Shown: positions 18,347-26,315 of the stretch, piece after piece
Position numbering within the stretch: position 1 is the first letter of the stretch
Layout: every line of letters starts with the position of its first letter
DNA from: Pseudomonadota bacterium
GTDB taxonomy: Bacteria > Pseudomonadota > Gammaproteobacteria > Steroidobacterales > JBCBZW01
Reading direction: 5' to 3'
Length of the DNA stretch: 42,946 nt
NCBI GenBank assembly: GCA_039815145.1
Contig: JBCBZW010000036.1
Coordinates: 1-42,946 of the forward strand
Notes under the pieces: generated by a model
Told to the model about the DNA's origin: nothing
Database searches by the model: none
The model's input: only the letters and a program-made list of their open reading frames with translations
Program-made: the position numbers and the translations under genes

Positions 18347-19711
18347 ATGAGTGCACCCCTTCCCCGCGTCCGGTTGTTCCGTCCCGTTCCTCCTGCTCGC
18401 CAGCTCTTGCTCGCGGTCGGCGCCCTGGCGATCGGGGCGTTGACCAGCTCCTGCACGGGGGGGAGCACGGGCGGTGCGACGGCCGAAGGCGACGCCGCCA
18501 GCGCCGATGCGGCGCCGATCGTGCCCGCCGTGCCGCCCGCGCTCGGGGCTTGGCGGGCCACGGTGCAACTGCCAGGTGGGGAGCTGCCGTTTACCCTGAG
18601 CCTGGCCGAGTCCGCCCAGGGCCTGACGGCGACGGTGGAGAACGGAGAGGAGCGGGTGCCGGTCGGGCGGGTCGCCCAGGAGGGCAACGAGTTGCTGTTC
18701 GAGTTTCCCGCTTTCAACAACCGCATCGCCGCCACCCTGCGCGAGGACGGCTCCCTGGCGGGCGACCTGACGCTGGTCAAGCGCGGCGGTGAGTTGCAGG
18801 TGATGCCCTTCGAGGCTTACCCCGGCGCCGTGCATCGCTTCCAGGTGGCGAACCCCTCGCGGGTGGATCTGGACGGCCGTTGGGCCGTGACCTTCACCGA
18901 CGATGAGGGCAAGACCTCGCCCGCCGTCGGCGAATTCACCCAGACGGGCGGTGAGCTGCAGGGCACCTTCCTCACGCCCACGGGCGACTACCGCTACCTG
19001 GCGGGCAACGTGGACGGCGACGGCATGGCCCTCTCCACCTTCGATGGCGCCCACGCGTTCCTCTTCCGCGCCCGCATGCAGCAGGACGGCACGTTGGTGG
19101 GTGACTTCTGGTCCGGCACGCGCTGGCACGAGCGCTGGCGAGCCCGTCGCGACGACAGCGCCGCCCTACCCGACCCGCAGACCCTGACCTTCCTCAAGGC
19201 CGGCTACGACAGCTTCACTTTCGAGTTCCCCGATCAGGATGGGGAGCCCGTGTCCCTGGACGATCCGCGCTTCGACGGCAAAGTGGTGCTGGTCGCGCTG
19301 GCCGGCAGTTGGTGCCCGAACTGCCACGACGAGGCGGCGTACCTCGCCGAGTACTACCGCCAGAATCGCGACCTGGGCGTGGAGGTGGTGTGCCTGATGT
19401 ACGAGCACTTCGAGGACTTCGAGACGGCGGCAACCCAGGTGAAGCGTTTCCGCGAGAAGTTCGACATCCAGTACACCACTTTGGTGGCGGGCAGCTCCGA
19501 CAAGACCAAGGCGGCCGAGACCCTTCCCATGCTCAATCGCGTGCTCGCCTTCCCCACCACGATCTTCGTCGATCGTGCGGGCGAGGTGCGTCGCATCCAC
19601 ACGGGCTTCTCCGGGCCGGGCACGGGGCAGTACTTCGAGGACTGGGAACGGGAGTTCCTGGCCTTTATGTCGACTCTGCTGAGCGAGTCAGGGGCGACGG
19701 CGAGTCGCTGA
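18347..19711 (+). CDS. Exported TlpA-like thioredoxin-fold protein with N-terminal beta domain
   Basis: 454 residues. A basic, hydrophobic leader (~18-36) ends in A-L-T-S-S-C, a near-lipobox, followed by a Gly/Ser/Thr/Ala-rich linker, so a lipoprotein or other envelope location is likely. Residues ~65-270 form a beta-rich domain. Residues ~290-450 are a redoxin/TlpA domain with the active site W-C-P-N-C near 322 and the cis-proline region F-P-T-T-I-F-V-D. Family members reduce or transfer disulfides in the periplasm; with both cysteines present it should be active, but its partner is unknown. The 3' end overlaps the convergent Nudix gene by 47 bases. It follows the ABC exporter by 94 bases. 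Confidence 0.87.
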   Translation: MSAPLPRVRLFRPVPPARQLLLAVGALAIGALTSSCTGGSTGGATAEGDAASADAAPIVPAVPPALGAWRATVQLPGGELPFTLSLAESAQGLTATVENGEERVPVGRVAQEGNELLFEFPAFNNRIAATLREDGSLAGDLTLVKRGGELQVMPFEAYPGAVHRFQVANPSRVDLDGRWAVTFTDDEGKTSPAVGEFTQTGGELQGTFLTPTGDYRYLAGNVDGDGMALSTFDGAHAFLFRARMQQDGTLVGDFWSGTRWHERWRARRDDSAALPDPQTLTFLKAGYDSFTFEFPDQDGEPVSLDDPRFDGKVVLVALAGSWCPNCHDEAAYLAEYYRQNRDLGVEVVCLMYEHFEDFETAATQVKRFREKFDIQYTTLVAGSSDKTKAAETLPMLNRVLAFPTTIFVDRAGEVRRIHTGFSGPGTGQYFEDWEREFLAFMSTLLSESGATASR

Positions 19712-20126
19712 GGAAGCGCTCGGTCCACTGCAGCACCGACAGCACCCGTGGGGTGAGGCGCTCTACGGCCGCATCCAGCGAAAACCAGCGAAACTCGTGG
19801 TGCTCCGGGCGCCCCAACTCGGGGTTGATGCCCAGCACCACATGCACTTCCTGAGTGATCGCCGCGTAGTAGCGGGAGACCTTGCCAGGTCCGTAGGGGC
19901 CCGTATCGATGAACTCGTGGCCCCACACGAATTCCAGGTCGGTGATGCCGGTTTCCTCTTCGACCTCGCGCATGGCGGCTTCCAGCGGGCTCTCCCCGGC
20001 CTCCACCCCGCCCTTGGGGAAGTCCCAGTGGCGGTAGGCGCGCAGCAGCAGCACCCGAGGTCCCTCGGGTGAGAGCCGCACCGGCACCACGCCGGCGGAA
20101 AACGCCTTGATCCTTCGTCCCGCCAT
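19665..20126 (-). CDS. Nudix hydrolase (diadenosine tetraphosphatase-like)
   Basis: 153 residues with a perfect Nudix box at 39-61: G39, E45, R53, E54, E56, E57, E58 and G60 in the G-x5-E-x7-R-E-U-x-E-E-x-G-U pattern. The surrounding sequence (A-G-V-V-P-V-R, then H-W-D-F-P-K-G-G) is closest to the asymmetric Ap4A hydrolases (NUDT2 type), which split dinucleoside polyphosphates made under stress. The exact substrate cannot be read from the sequence. The last 15 or so residues (S-D-S-P-S-P-L-T-R) lie antisense to the end of the TlpA-like gene, so a 47-base convergent overlap exists and the tail is probably not conserved. The next gene is divergent. Confidence 0.9.
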   Translation of the reverse strand: MAGRRIKAFSAGVVPVRLSPEGPRVLLLRAYRHWDFPKGGVEAGESPLEAAMREVEEETGITDLEFVWGHEFIDTGPYGPGKVSRYYAAITQEVHVVLGINPELGRPEHHEFRWFSLDAAVERLTPRVLSVLQWTERFLSDSPSPLTRSAEST

Positions 20127-20343
20127 GACCTCAGTATCTCAAGCTTGCACCGCGAGCACTGTGGGCCACCCGACAGCCGGGGTGCCCTGTGCATCGCTCA
20201 GGTGCCGATGAGAGCACGGTTTGAAGCTGTACGCTGCCTTAGGCGAGACTAGAGAGTGCTGATCAGTTCACAGGCGGTGTGCCGTGACGGCACAATCCGC
20301 GCCTGCACCACCGTCCCAAGCCCAATTCGGAAGGACCACCCCC

Positions 20344-22074
20344 ATGTCGAGCGCTGAATCGCCCCAGGACGAGCGAATCTGGCTTCAGGAATATCCCCCT
20401 GGCGTGCCCCAGGACATCGAGCCGCAGCGTTACGCCTCCGTGAAGGCGGTGATCGAGGAGAGCTGCGAGCGCTACGCCGACAAGCCCGCCTTCAGCAACA
20501 TGGAGCACGAGCTGACCTACCGAGAGCTGGATCGCCTGAGCGCCGCCTTCGGCGCCTGGCTCCAGCACGGCGCCGGCCTGCGCAAGGGCGATCGGGTGGC
20601 CGTCATGCTGCCCAACCTGCTGCAGTACCCGGTGGCGGCCTACGGCATCCTGCGCGCCGGCATGACCGTGGTGAACGTCAATCCGATGTACACGCCGCGC
20701 GAGCTCAGGCATCAGCTGTCCGACTCGGGCGCCTCGGCCATCGTGATCCTGAAGAACTTCGCCAACACGCTGGTCGACGTGCGCGATGACCTGCCCGACC
20801 TCAAGCATGTGATCACCACTCAGATCGGCGACATGTTGCCCTGGCCGAAGTCGGCGATGATCAACGCGGTCGTCAAATACGTGAAGAAGCTCGTGCCGCC
20901 GGTGCAGTTGACGGGCGCGGTGGCGCTCCCCGCTGCGCTCAAGCAGGGCGCGTCGATGACCCTGGACGACGTCGCGCTCACCCACGACGACCTGGCCTTC
21001 CTGCAATACACCGGGGGCACGACTGGCGTCGCCAAGGGCGCGATGCTGACCCACGGCAACATGGTGTCCAACCTCGAGCAGTCGGCGGCCTGGCTGTCGC
21101 CCGTGACGAGTGACGGATCGGACATCGTGATCACGGCGCTTCCGCTCTACCATATATTTTCATTAACTGCGAATTGCCTCGTCTTCACCAAGATCGGCGG
21201 CAAGAACGTGCTGATCACTGACCCCCGTGACATGGCGGGCTTCATCGGTGAGCTGCGCCGCCATCGCTTCACGGCGATCACCGGGGTGAACACGCTCTTC
21301 AACGGCCTGCTCCACGCCGAGGGGTTCTCAGGCCTCGACTTCGGCCCCTTGAAGATCACCCTTGGCGGTGGAATGGCCGTGCAACGGGCCGTAGCGGAGC
21401 GCTGGGCGGAGGTCACGGGCAAGCCGTTGATCGAAGCCTACGGCCTCACGGAGACCTCGCCCGCCGCCTGCATCAACCCACTGACGATCGAGGCCTACAA
21501 CGGGTCGATCGGCGTGCCCATCTCCTCCACCCACGTCACCGTGCGCGACGACGACGGCAACGCCCTGCCCCGGGGCGATGTCGGGGAGATCTGCATCGGC
21601 GGACCGCAGGTGATGAAGGGCTACTGGCAGCGCCCGGAGGACACGGACAAGGTGATGACCGAGGCGGGCGATCTGCGCACCGGCGACATGGGCTACGTGG
21701 ACGAGCGCGGCTACGTGTTCATCACCGATCGCAAGAAGGACATGATTCTGGTGTCGGGCTTCAACGTTTACCCGAACGAGATCGAAGACGTGGTGGTACG
21801 CCATCCCGCCGTGCTGGAGGCCGCTGCCATCGGCGTGCCTGATCCGAAGAGCTGCGAGGCCGTGAAGCTGTTCGTGGTGTGTGATCAGGGGCAGCAGCTC
21901 GACAAGGCAGCGATCATCGCCCACTGCCGCGAGCATCTGACCAACTACAAGGTGCCGCGCCACGTGGAATTCCGCGAGGACCTGCCGAAGAGCAACGTCG
22001 GCAAGATCCTGCGCCGCACCCTGCGCGATGAAGAGCTGGCAGCGAAGGCGCCGGCCGCGGAGCAGGCCTCTTGA
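20344..22074 (+). CDS. fadD: Long-chain acyl-CoA synthetase
   Basis: 576 residues from the ATG at 20344, which has GGAAGGA at a good distance; a GTG at 20284 would add 20 Pro/Ala-rich residues and is less likely. The AMP-binding motif Y-T-G-G-T-T-G-V-A-K-G-A lies near residue 220, Y-G-L-T-E-T-S-P near 365, and the fatty-acyl-CoA synthetase signature runs through T-D-R-K-K-D-M-I, V-S-G-F-N-V-Y-P-N-E-I-E-D. The acceptor lysine is in S-N-V-G-K-I-L-R-R near the end. The enzyme activates long-chain fatty acids with ATP and CoA for beta-oxidation or lipid synthesis at the inner membrane. Length and layout match FadD of gammaproteobacteria. The following gene overlaps its stop codon. Confidence 0.93.
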   Translation: MSSAESPQDERIWLQEYPPGVPQDIEPQRYASVKAVIEESCERYADKPAFSNMEHELTYRELDRLSAAFGAWLQHGAGLRKGDRVAVMLPNLLQYPVAAYGILRAGMTVVNVNPMYTPRELRHQLSDSGASAIVILKNFANTLVDVRDDLPDLKHVITTQIGDMLPWPKSAMINAVVKYVKKLVPPVQLTGAVALPAALKQGASMTLDDVALTHDDLAFLQYTGGTTGVAKGAMLTHGNMVSNLEQSAAWLSPVTSDGSDIVITALPLYHIFSLTANCLVFTKIGGKNVLITDPRDMAGFIGELRRHRFTAITGVNTLFNGLLHAEGFSGLDFGPLKITLGGGMAVQRAVAERWAEVTGKPLIEAYGLTETSPAACINPLTIEAYNGSIGVPISSTHVTVRDDDGNALPRGDVGEICIGGPQVMKGYWQRPEDTDKVMTEAGDLRTGDMGYVDERGYVFITDRKKDMILVSGFNVYPNEIEDVVVRHPAVLEAAAIGVPDPKSCEAVKLFVVCDQGQQLDKAAIIAHCREHLTNYKVPRHVEFREDLPKSNVGKILRRTLRDEELAAKAPAAEQAS

Positions 22075-22865
22075 GTGAGTCCCGAGGCGGCAAGGGTGTC
22101 CACTTAGCAAAGCTTGCAACGTTATTAGGAAGAAGCCACGAAGTGCGTGGCCGTCAGGTGGACATGCGTCCGCCGGACGAGGCGATGCTCTGGTTCGAGG
22201 GCTGGCAGGCAAAGCGCCTGGCCATGACCTACGCAGATCTCGAGGCGCAGGCCCGCTACAAGCCGGCCGTCGACTTCTTTCTCTCCGACATCTACGGCGC
22301 GCGGGATTTCAGCCAGCGCGATGACGACGTGCGTCGGGTCTACCCGCTCATGTCGCGGGTGCTGTCGGAGGAGGCGATCGCCTCGATCACCCTGGCCATG
22401 GACCTGCACGCGATGAGCCAGGAGCTGGATGAGAAGATGCTGATCCAGCTGCGCGATCATCTGAACGTGACTGTGGGCGAGGAACTGCGGGCCGAGGATT
22501 ACGCCGAGGCCTATCGGCGCATCGGCGAGGTGGAACAGCGTCAACGGCAGATCGACCTGGTGGTGCAGCTCGGGCGCACCCTCGACCGCGTCGTGCCCAA
22601 TCCCATGCTCTACACGGCCGTGAAACTGGCCCACGGGCCGGCCCACATGATGGGCTTCGGCGAGCTGCAGGACTTCGTGGAGCGCGGCTTCGTCGCCTTC
22701 CGCCACATGCACGGAGCCGATCGTTTCTTGGGGGCCGTGCGCGATCGAGAGCTCGCCATCCACCATCGCCTGATGGCCGGTGAGCCGCCGTCGCGTTGGT
22801 TCATGGCCGGCGATGCGCTCGAGCGCGATCTCGCCGAGGCCGATCCGGGCGAGGCGGCTGGATGA
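22071..22865 (+). CDS. Conserved protein of the FFLEE-motif type, function unknown
   Basis: Up to 264 residues. The frame opens with TTG at 22071, overlapping the fadD stop by 4 bases. Later starts (GTG 22143 with AGGAAG upstream, ATG 22164) are also reasonable, so the N-terminus is uncertain. The protein is soluble and helical, with F-F-L-S-D-I-Y-G-A-R-D-F-S-Q-R-D-D-D near residues 73-90; proteobacterial relatives have F-F-L-E-E/D here and are named for it. Further landmarks are E-Q-R-Q-R-Q-I-D-L and the end region F-V-E-R-G-F-V-A-F-R-H-M-H-G-A. No catalytic motif is seen. Overlap with fadD argues for joint expression and perhaps a role near fatty-acid metabolism, but that is inference. Confidence 0.75.
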   Translation: MSESRGGKGVHLAKLATLLGRSHEVRGRQVDMRPPDEAMLWFEGWQAKRLAMTYADLEAQARYKPAVDFFLSDIYGARDFSQRDDDVRRVYPLMSRVLSEEAIASITLAMDLHAMSQELDEKMLIQLRDHLNVTVGEELRAEDYAEAYRRIGEVEQRQRQIDLVVQLGRTLDRVVPNPMLYTAVKLAHGPAHMMGFGELQDFVERGFVAFRHMHGADRFLGAVRDRELAIHHRLMAGEPPSRWFMAGDALERDLAEADPGEAAG

Positions 22866-22889
22866 TCGCACGCGGAACGCGTTAGGCGC

Positions 22890-23321
22890 GTGTCCAAGCT
22901 CCATGCGGCCGTGCAGGCCCACCACCTTCGGGCCGCGCTCTGCGTCGCGTTCTGGTTGGCCATCTTGCTGGGCGGTTCCGTCTGGCTGGTCCATCGCCTG
23001 GCCCCCACCTTCCCCGAGCTCACGCCCGCCCTGACCCTCGCCTGGGCGATCAGCACCTGGTTGCTGGCGATCAACTTGTGCACTTGGCAGTTCTGGCACC
23101 TGGACAAGCGCCTCGCGGGCGAAGCGGGGCGGGTACGTGTGCCCGAGTCGCTGTTGCTTCTGCTGAGCACGGCCGGGGGGTTGCCGGCGGCGCTGCTGGC
23201 GATGCGCCTGCTGCGCCACAAGTCAGCTAAGCGTTCCTTTCAGTGGCGCCTGCTGCCGATCGCATTGCTGTGGATCGGTGCGTTAGGCGCGGCGCTTTGG
23301 TGGCTGCTCGAGCGAAGCTAG
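22890..23321 (+). CDS. DUF1294 family membrane protein
   Basis: 143 residues with four hydrophobic helices (~15-35, 46-63, 88-103, 121-138). The family landmarks are clear: D-K-R-L-A-G, R-V-P-E-S-L-L-L-L, G-G-L-P-A-A-L-L-A-M-R and L-R-H-K-S-A-K-R-S-F. The GTG at 22890 is the best start. The function of DUF1294 is not known; some members are fused to cold-shock domains, but no such domain is present here. It lies 24 bases after the FFLEE-type gene and may close the fadD operon. Its stop overlaps the convergent mutM stop by 4 bases. Confidence 0.82.
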   Translation: MSKLHAAVQAHHLRAALCVAFWLAILLGGSVWLVHRLAPTFPELTPALTLAWAISTWLLAINLCTWQFWHLDKRLAGEAGRVRVPESLLLLLSTAGGLPAALLAMRLLRHKSAKRSFQWRLLPIALLWIGALGAALWWLLERS

Positions 23322-24136
23322 CGCTGGCATTGCGGGCAGTAGTAGCTCGCCCGTTGGCCGATCACGCGCTGGCGAATCGCGCTGCCGCAGGTGCGGCAGG
23401 GTTCGCCCTCGCGGCCGTAGACGGCGAGTTTCAGTTGGAAGTAGCCGGGCGAGCCGTCGCTGCGCAGGAAGTCGCGTAGGGTGCTGCCGCCGCTGTCGAT
23501 CGCTCGCTGCAGCACCTCGCGCACGGTCTGCGCCAAGCGGTGGTAACGAGCGCGTGAGACGCGCCCGGCGGGTCGGGTCGGCGAGATACCCGCCTCGTGC
23601 AATGACTCGCTGGCGTAGATGTTGCCCACGCCCACCACCACGTGGCCGTCCATGAGGAAGTTCTTCACGGCGCCGCGGCGCCCGCGCGAGCGAGCGAAGA
23701 GGTAGTCGCCGTCGAAGTCATCCCCGAGCGGCTCCGGGCCCAGCTCGGCGAGCAGCGGATGGGACTCGACCGGATGCGGCGCCCACAGCAGGGAGCCGAA
23801 GCGTCGCGGGTCGTTGAAGCGAAGGGTGGCGCGATCGAAGCGCAGGTCCACATGGTCGTGGAGCTTCAACGCCCGTTCGGTGGCTGCCTCGATCACCCGC
23901 ACGCTGCCCGACATACCCAAGTGAAGCAGCAGGTTCCCGCGGGGCAGGCGGAAGATCAGGTACTTTGCTCGCCGCGTCAGTCCCTCCAGGGGCTGGTCTG
24001 CGCTGTCGGCGGCCAGGGTGGCTGGCACGGGCCAGCGCAGGCGAGGTTCGCGCACCACCACTTCGCGCAGGGTGCTGCCCTCCACGTGCGGGGCGATGCC
24101 GCGGCGGGTGGTTTCCACTTCGGGTAACTCGGGCAC
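23318..24136 (-). CDS. mutM: Formamidopyrimidine-DNA glycosylase
   Basis: 272 residues. The mature N-terminus P-E-L-P-E-V-E-T gives the catalytic Pro2 and Glu3. The DNA-binding H2TH segment lies around V-G-V-G-N-I-Y-A-S-E-S-L (~170). The C-terminal zinc finger has Cys247, Cys250, Cys267 and Cys270, with the R-x-S-Y-Y-C-P context typical of bacterial MutM. The enzyme removes 8-oxoguanine and formamidopyrimidines and then cuts the abasic site. All key residues are present. Its position near rpmG-rpmB-radC-coaBC-dut-pyrE repeats the E. coli order, with a desaturase gene inserted between. Confidence 0.96.
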   Translation of the reverse strand: MPELPEVETTRRGIAPHVEGSTLREVVVREPRLRWPVPATLAADSADQPLEGLTRRAKYLIFRLPRGNLLLHLGMSGSVRVIEAATERALKLHDHVDLRFDRATLRFNDPRRFGSLLWAPHPVESHPLLAELGPEPLGDDFDGDYLFARSRGRRGAVKNFLMDGHVVVGVGNIYASESLHEAGISPTRPAGRVSRARYHRLAQTVREVLQRAIDSGGSTLRDFLRSDGSPGYFQLKLAVYGREGEPCRTCGSAIRQRVIGQRASYYCPQCQR

Positions 24137-24346
24137 GGGTCTCCTTCAGCGCGGACCGGGTTGTCGGCCTGTGACCTCGGCCAGCGAGGATCTCGGGGTG
24201 GCACGTTAGCATTTCCCCATCCGTGGGCGGCGCGGCGCCAACCTAGCCGCCTTTACGGTGATTGCGGATATCGCGAATTCGAGTATCGGCCTACGGTGCA
24301 TCGTCGGTTGCTGGGCCCGGGCCATCGCAAGATCGCCCTGCTGGAT

Positions 24347-24376
24347 TTGTCAGCGGCTGCAGCGCTCCGCTACAGT
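24347..24376 (+). promoter_or_regulatory. Candidate sigma-70 promoter of the desaturase gene
   Basis: TTGTCA (24347-24352) and TACAGT (24371-24376) are 18 bases apart and lie 59 bases before the proposed start codon. They match the consensus at 5/6 and 4/6. A second -10-like hexamer, TATATT, lies at 24393-24398 without a good -35. The 298-base region between mutM and the desaturase otherwise shows nothing recognisable. Confidence 0.45.
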
Positions 24377-24434
24377 GCCCCTCGCACCGGCGTATATTGC
24401 GGTGCAATATCCACGACACTCTCCCGAGGATTGG

Positions 24435-25619
24435 ATGGACTATCTCGACGGCTTACTGAACCTCAAGTTCTGGGGCGTGACGATACTCACGCTAATTTTC
24501 CTGCAGATGACAATCGCGTCGGTCACCTTGTACCTGCACCGCGATCAGGCCCATAGAGGGGTCGATCTGCACCCGATCGTCCGCCATGTCATGCGCTTCT
24601 GGCTCTGGCTGTCCACGGGCATGGTCACCGCCGAGTGGGTGGGCGTGCACCGCAAGCACCACGCTCACTGCGAGACGGAAGACGATCCTCACAGCCCGCA
24701 GGTCCACGGTCTGAAGAAGGTGGTGTTCGAGGGGGTGGAGCTGTACCGCAACGCCGCCAAGGATGCGGAGGCCGTGGCCAAGTTCTCCCGCGGCACGCCC
24801 GATGACTGGATCGAGCGCAACCTCTACGCCCGCTGGCGCTTCGCCGGGCCCACCTGCATGGCGCTGATCGACCTGGCGCTGTTCGGCGTCGCCGGGATCA
24901 CGGTGTTCGGCCTGCAGATGCTCATGATCCCCTTCTTCGCTGCGGGTGTGATCAACGGCGTCGGCCACCACACCGGCTACCGCAACTTCGAGTGTGAGGA
25001 TGCGTCCACCAACATCACGCCATGGGGTTTGTGGATCGGCGGCGAGGAGCTGCACAACAACCACCACGCCTTCCCGAGCTCGGCGCGCTTCTCGGTGCGC
25101 AAGTGGGAGTTCGACATCGGTTGGCTGTGGATCCAGATGCTGTCCGCCGTGGGGCTGGCGAAGGTGCGTCGGGTCTTTCCCAAGCCGGTCATCGCGGCGA
25201 TGGATGAGCCCGCCGTGGACCTCGAGACTATGCGCGCCATCATCACCAACCGCATGCACGTGCTGCGCGACTACGGCAAGCGCGTGACCCTGCCCGTCCT
25301 CGCGACGGAGGCGAAGCAAGCGGAGGACGCCCGCTGGCGTCAGCTTCTGCGTCGCGCTCGTAAGCTCATGATCCGCAGCCCTCAGCTGCTGGACGATCCC
25401 TCTCGGCGCGAGTTGGGCGATGTGCTGGCCAACAGCGAGCAGCTGCAAAAGGTGCACGAATTCCGCGAGCGTCTGCGTCAGATGTGGAGCGGTGTGCATT
25501 CCCACGAGCGCCTCGTGGACATGATGCGCGAGTGGTGCGCAGAGGCCGAGGCGAGTGGCATCCGTGCCCTCGAGGAGTTCTCAGCGCGCCTGCGTCGCTA
25601 TCGCATGCAGACTGCCTGA
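24435..25619 (+). CDS. Membrane fatty-acid desaturase (delta-9 type) with C-terminal helical extension
   Basis: 394 residues from the ATG at 24435 (GAGGA upstream); the open frame extends back to 24258 but the extra 59 residues do not fit the family. The three histidine boxes that hold the di-iron centre are present: H-R-D-Q-A-H (~35), H-R-K-H-H (~73), and H-N-N-H-H (~207). Membrane helices flank them (~10-30, 48-65, 135-180). The enzyme would introduce a cis double bond into a saturated acyl chain with O2 and an electron donor, changing membrane fluidity. Residues ~255-394 form a charged helical tail unlike the catalytic domain (see findings). No electron-donor gene is adjacent. The gene sits inside the conserved mutM-rpmGB block. 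Confidence 0.9.
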   Translation: MDYLDGLLNLKFWGVTILTLIFLQMTIASVTLYLHRDQAHRGVDLHPIVRHVMRFWLWLSTGMVTAEWVGVHRKHHAHCETEDDPHSPQVHGLKKVVFEGVELYRNAAKDAEAVAKFSRGTPDDWIERNLYARWRFAGPTCMALIDLALFGVAGITVFGLQMLMIPFFAAGVINGVGHHTGYRNFECEDASTNITPWGLWIGGEELHNNHHAFPSSARFSVRKWEFDIGWLWIQMLSAVGLAKVRRVFPKPVIAAMDEPAVDLETMRAIITNRMHVLRDYGKRVTLPVLATEAKQAEDARWRQLLRRARKLMIRSPQLLDDPSRRELGDVLANSEQLQKVHEFRERLRQMWSGVHSHERLVDMMREWCAEAEASGIRALEEFSARLRRYRMQTA

Positions 25620-25631
25620 ACCGCTTACCGG

Positions 25632-25651
25632 GCTCCCCGGCGCCGGGGAGC
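25632..25651. repeat. 20-bp perfect palindrome after the desaturase gene
   Basis: GCTCCCCGG and CCGGGGAGC flank a central CG, 12 bases after the desaturase stop codon. It could form a strong hairpin in the 3' untranslated region, next to the larger terminator hairpin at 25670. No T tract follows it directly. Confidence 0.5.
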
Positions 25652-25669
25652 TTCGCGACCGACCAAAAA

Positions 25670-25704
25670 GAAAGGCCGCTCCAGATGTTCTGGAGCGGCC
25701 TTTC
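25670..25704 (-). terminator. Bidirectional rho-independent terminator
   Basis: A perfect 16-bp stem (25670-25685 with 25689-25704) around a 3-base loop. On the minus strand it is followed by a T-rich run from the AAAAAG stretch at 25665, so it should end the rpmB-rpmG transcript. On the plus strand, CTCGTTT follows, a weaker tail that could help end the desaturase transcript. Confidence 0.88.
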
Positions 25705-25750
25705 TCGTTTGGGGCAACGCCTGACCGCCACTGAGGGCGGCCGGGAGGCC

Positions 25751-25918
25751 TTACTTGATCTTCGCTTCCTTGTACATCACGTACTGGCGGATGCGCGGGT
25801 CGAACTTGCGCACTTCCATCTTCTCCGGATGCAGGCGCTTGTTCTTGGTGGTGGTGTAGAAGTGCCCGGTGCCGGCGCTGGACACGAGGCGGATCTTGTC
25901 GCGGGCAGAGTTGGCCAT
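25751..25918 (-). CDS. rpmG: 50S ribosomal protein L33
   Basis: 55 residues, easily overlooked because of its size. The sequence [20 protein letters not shown], then [17 protein letters not shown] and Y-K-E-A-K-I-K, is the L33 signature. There are no zinc-binding cysteines, so this is the cysteine-free (C-minus) form usual in gammaproteobacteria. It follows rpmB by 14 bases and ends before a strong terminator. It is a structural protein of the large ribosomal subunit near the E site. Confidence 0.97.
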   Translation of the reverse strand: MANSARDKIRLVSSAGTGHFYTTTKNKRLHPEKMEVRKFDPRIRQYVMYKEAKIK

Positions 25919-25932
25919 GGCTCGCTACTCCG

Positions 25933-26169
25933 TCAGATCTTGTGGCCGGCAGCGCGCAGGTCCTTGAGGACCGCTTCGATGCCGCGCTTGTCGATGATGC
26001 GCATGCCATGGGTGGACACGCGCAGCTTCACGAAGCGCTTTTCGCTCTCCACCCAGAAACGGTGGTCGTGAAGGTTCGGCAGAAACCGACGGCGGGTCCT
26101 GTTGTTGGCGTGCGATACGTTGTTACCGGTCGCCGGACCCTTGCCCGTGACCATGCATACCCTAGACAT
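25933..26169 (-). CDS. rpmB: 50S ribosomal protein L28
   Basis: 78 residues from the ATG at 26169. Landmarks are [12 protein letters not shown] at the N-terminus, then [14 protein letters not shown] and a C-terminus [13 protein letters not shown]. The open frame continues upstream but without a start that would fit the family. Only one Cys is present, so there is no zinc site. It heads the rpmB-rpmG operon; a promoter is proposed 63-91 bases upstream. The protein is part of the large subunit and is needed for its assembly. Confidence 0.97.
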   Translation of the reverse strand: MSRVCMVTGKGPATGNNVSHANNRTRRRFLPNLHDHRFWVESEKRFVKLRVSTHGMRIIDKRGIEAVLKDLRAAGHKI

Positions 26170-26231
26170 GGCGTCTTTACCTTTGGAATTCGTGGTTCCC
26201 TGGCGCAGGGGCCGGGGATCGAGAACCGCGC

Positions 26232-26260
26232 ATACTAGCGGGGGCGGCGCCGTTCGGCAA
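26232..26260 (-). promoter_or_regulatory. Candidate sigma-70 promoter of rpmB-rpmG
   Basis: Read on the minus strand, TTGCCG (26260-26255) and TAGTAT (26237-26232) have the ideal 17-base spacing and end 62 bases before the rpmB start codon. Both match the consensus at 4 of 6 positions. Confidence 0.5.
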
Positions 26261-26315
26261 TAGGCGCGGGTCTCGCGGGGCGCAACGGCCTGCGCCGGGC
26301 GCCCCTGGTGCGGTC

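Noticed and set aside
22125-23219. 364-codon open frame on the minus strand
   Set aside because: Antisense to the FFLEE and DUF1294 genes; Gln/Arg/His-rich, without recognisable sequence.
24492-25505. 337-codon open frame on the minus strand
   Set aside because: Antisense to the desaturase, whose three His boxes are unambiguous.
26277-26305. 7-bp stem hairpin after the DUF4097 gene
   Set aside because: A GC-rich stem with a 15-base loop and no T tract is common by chance at this base composition.
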